From the NCBI GenBank assembly GCA_900553145.1, contig USCL01000070.1:1-14642 (forward strand): a stretch of DNA of 14,642 nucleotides. The letters are read 5' to 3'. Below, piece after piece: positions 14,285-14,642 of the stretch; positions within the stretch are counted from its first letter, which is position 1; every line of letters starts with the position of its first letter. The notes beneath the pieces are model-generated. The model saw only the letters and a list, made by a program, of their open reading frames with translations, did not search any database and was not told where the DNA came from. The stretch comes from an uncultured Desulfovibrio sp. (lineage in GTDB: Bacteria > Desulfobacterota > Desulfovibrionia > Desulfovibrionales > Desulfovibrionaceae). The translations under genes and the position numbers were made by a program.

Positions 14285-14642
14285 TCACTCCCCAATCTCG
14301 CGCCCCCATGCGCCGAGACGCTCGGTGATGAACTCCGTAATCCGCAGGTGCTCGGCTTTGCCCGTGCCCTCGATGCGCATGGGCGCGCCGAACTCGAAAT
14401 GGATGGCCTTTTTGGCGTTGATCGGGCCGAAATCCTTGAGGAGGTTCCCGTTCCCCCACGCATCGGTCTTGAGCGCCAGCGGGATGACCGGCACCCCGGC
14501 GCGCTTGGCAAGCTTGACGCCGATAGTGTTGAAGTGCGCGGGCTCGAAAACCGTACTCCGCGTGCTCTGCGGGAAGACGATGACGGAACGGCCCTGCTTC
14601 AGCCTTGCCTCGCCGCCTTCAAGCACCGCGACGAGATCGCCG
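14285..14642 (-). CDS. PlsC-like acyltransferase, C-terminal part
   Basis: The gene is cut by the window edge; the reading frame stays open to 14642 and about 118 residues are visible. It resembles the C-terminal half of 1-acylglycerol-3-phosphate-type acyltransferases (PlsC family, membrane-associated phospholipid synthesis or remodelling). The run 'RSVIVFPQSTRSTVFEP' occupies the place of the family block FPEGTRS, followed by 'FNTIGVKLAKRAGVPVIPLALKTDAWGNG', typical of this family's fourth block. The catalytic HX4D block would lie outside the window. The Glu-Gly of the usual EGTR is replaced by Gln-Ser, so this belongs to a variant clade and its acceptor lipid is uncertain. A GTG at 14626 is an internal codon, not a start. 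Confidence 0.8.
   Translation of the reverse strand, partial: GDLVAVLEGGEARLKQGRSVIVFPQSTRSTVFEPAHFNTIGVKLAKRAGVPVIPLALKTDAWGNGNLLKDFGPINAKKAIHFEFGAPMRIEGTGKAEHLRITEFITERLGAWGREIGE

Overview
The window is about 14.6 kb of GC-rich bacterial DNA carrying ten protein genes, the last cut by the right edge. It holds no rRNA, tRNA, CRISPR array or transposase that I can see. Large BvgS-type hybrid kinases, HD-GYP regulators, a secreted aryl-sulfate sulfotransferase, a DASS-family anion carrier and compact spacers with GC-rich terminators suggest a Gram-negative anaerobe of the Desulfovibrionaceae type (Desulfovibrio, Bilophila or Mailhella-like). That assignment is inference from gene content and style, because no marker gene is present.

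Left block (98-4056): a periplasmic aryl-sulfate sulfotransferase and an SLC13/DASS anion transporter lie on the minus strand. They are separated by 110 bp that can fold into three successive GC-rich hairpins. A Crp/Fnr-family regulator is divergent from them. The divergent spacer holds a perfect AATGTA-N8-TACATT dyad placed exactly at -41.5 from a plausible transporter start site, the classic class II activator position. The block looks like a regulated unit for taking sulfate groups off, or moving them between, aromatic compounds and importing an anion.

Middle block (4300-7182): a polytopic membrane protein with GT-C (ArnT/PMT-like) character carries long Ala/Pro-rich tails at both ends. 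Upstream on the same strand is a GntR/FCD regulator with a 7+8+7 dyad in front of it.

Signalling block (7373-12816), three minus-strand genes tightly packed: a membrane hybrid kinase (periplasmic solute-binding-like domain, two PAS-like regions, HisKA, ATPase, two receivers), a receiver-HPt protein, and a receiver-HD-GYP protein. The kinase has no HPt of its own, so the second gene completes a His-Asp-His-Asp relay. Its likely output is cyclic-di-GMP hydrolysis by the third gene.

Right block (12940-14642): an agmatinase-type ureohydrolase is divergent from the kinase and convergent with a partial PlsC-like acyltransferase. The 472-bp spacer between the last two has no gene but is dense in structure: a 19-bp inverted repeat, a spaced 16-bp direct repeat, an intrinsic terminator, and a 40-bp perfect palindrome overlapping a single-nucleotide-loop G-quadruplex motif.

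I found no clearly new biological system. The most testable novelties are the class II operator geometry, the relay completed in trans, the tailed GT-C-like protein, and the palindrome/G-quadruplex element.
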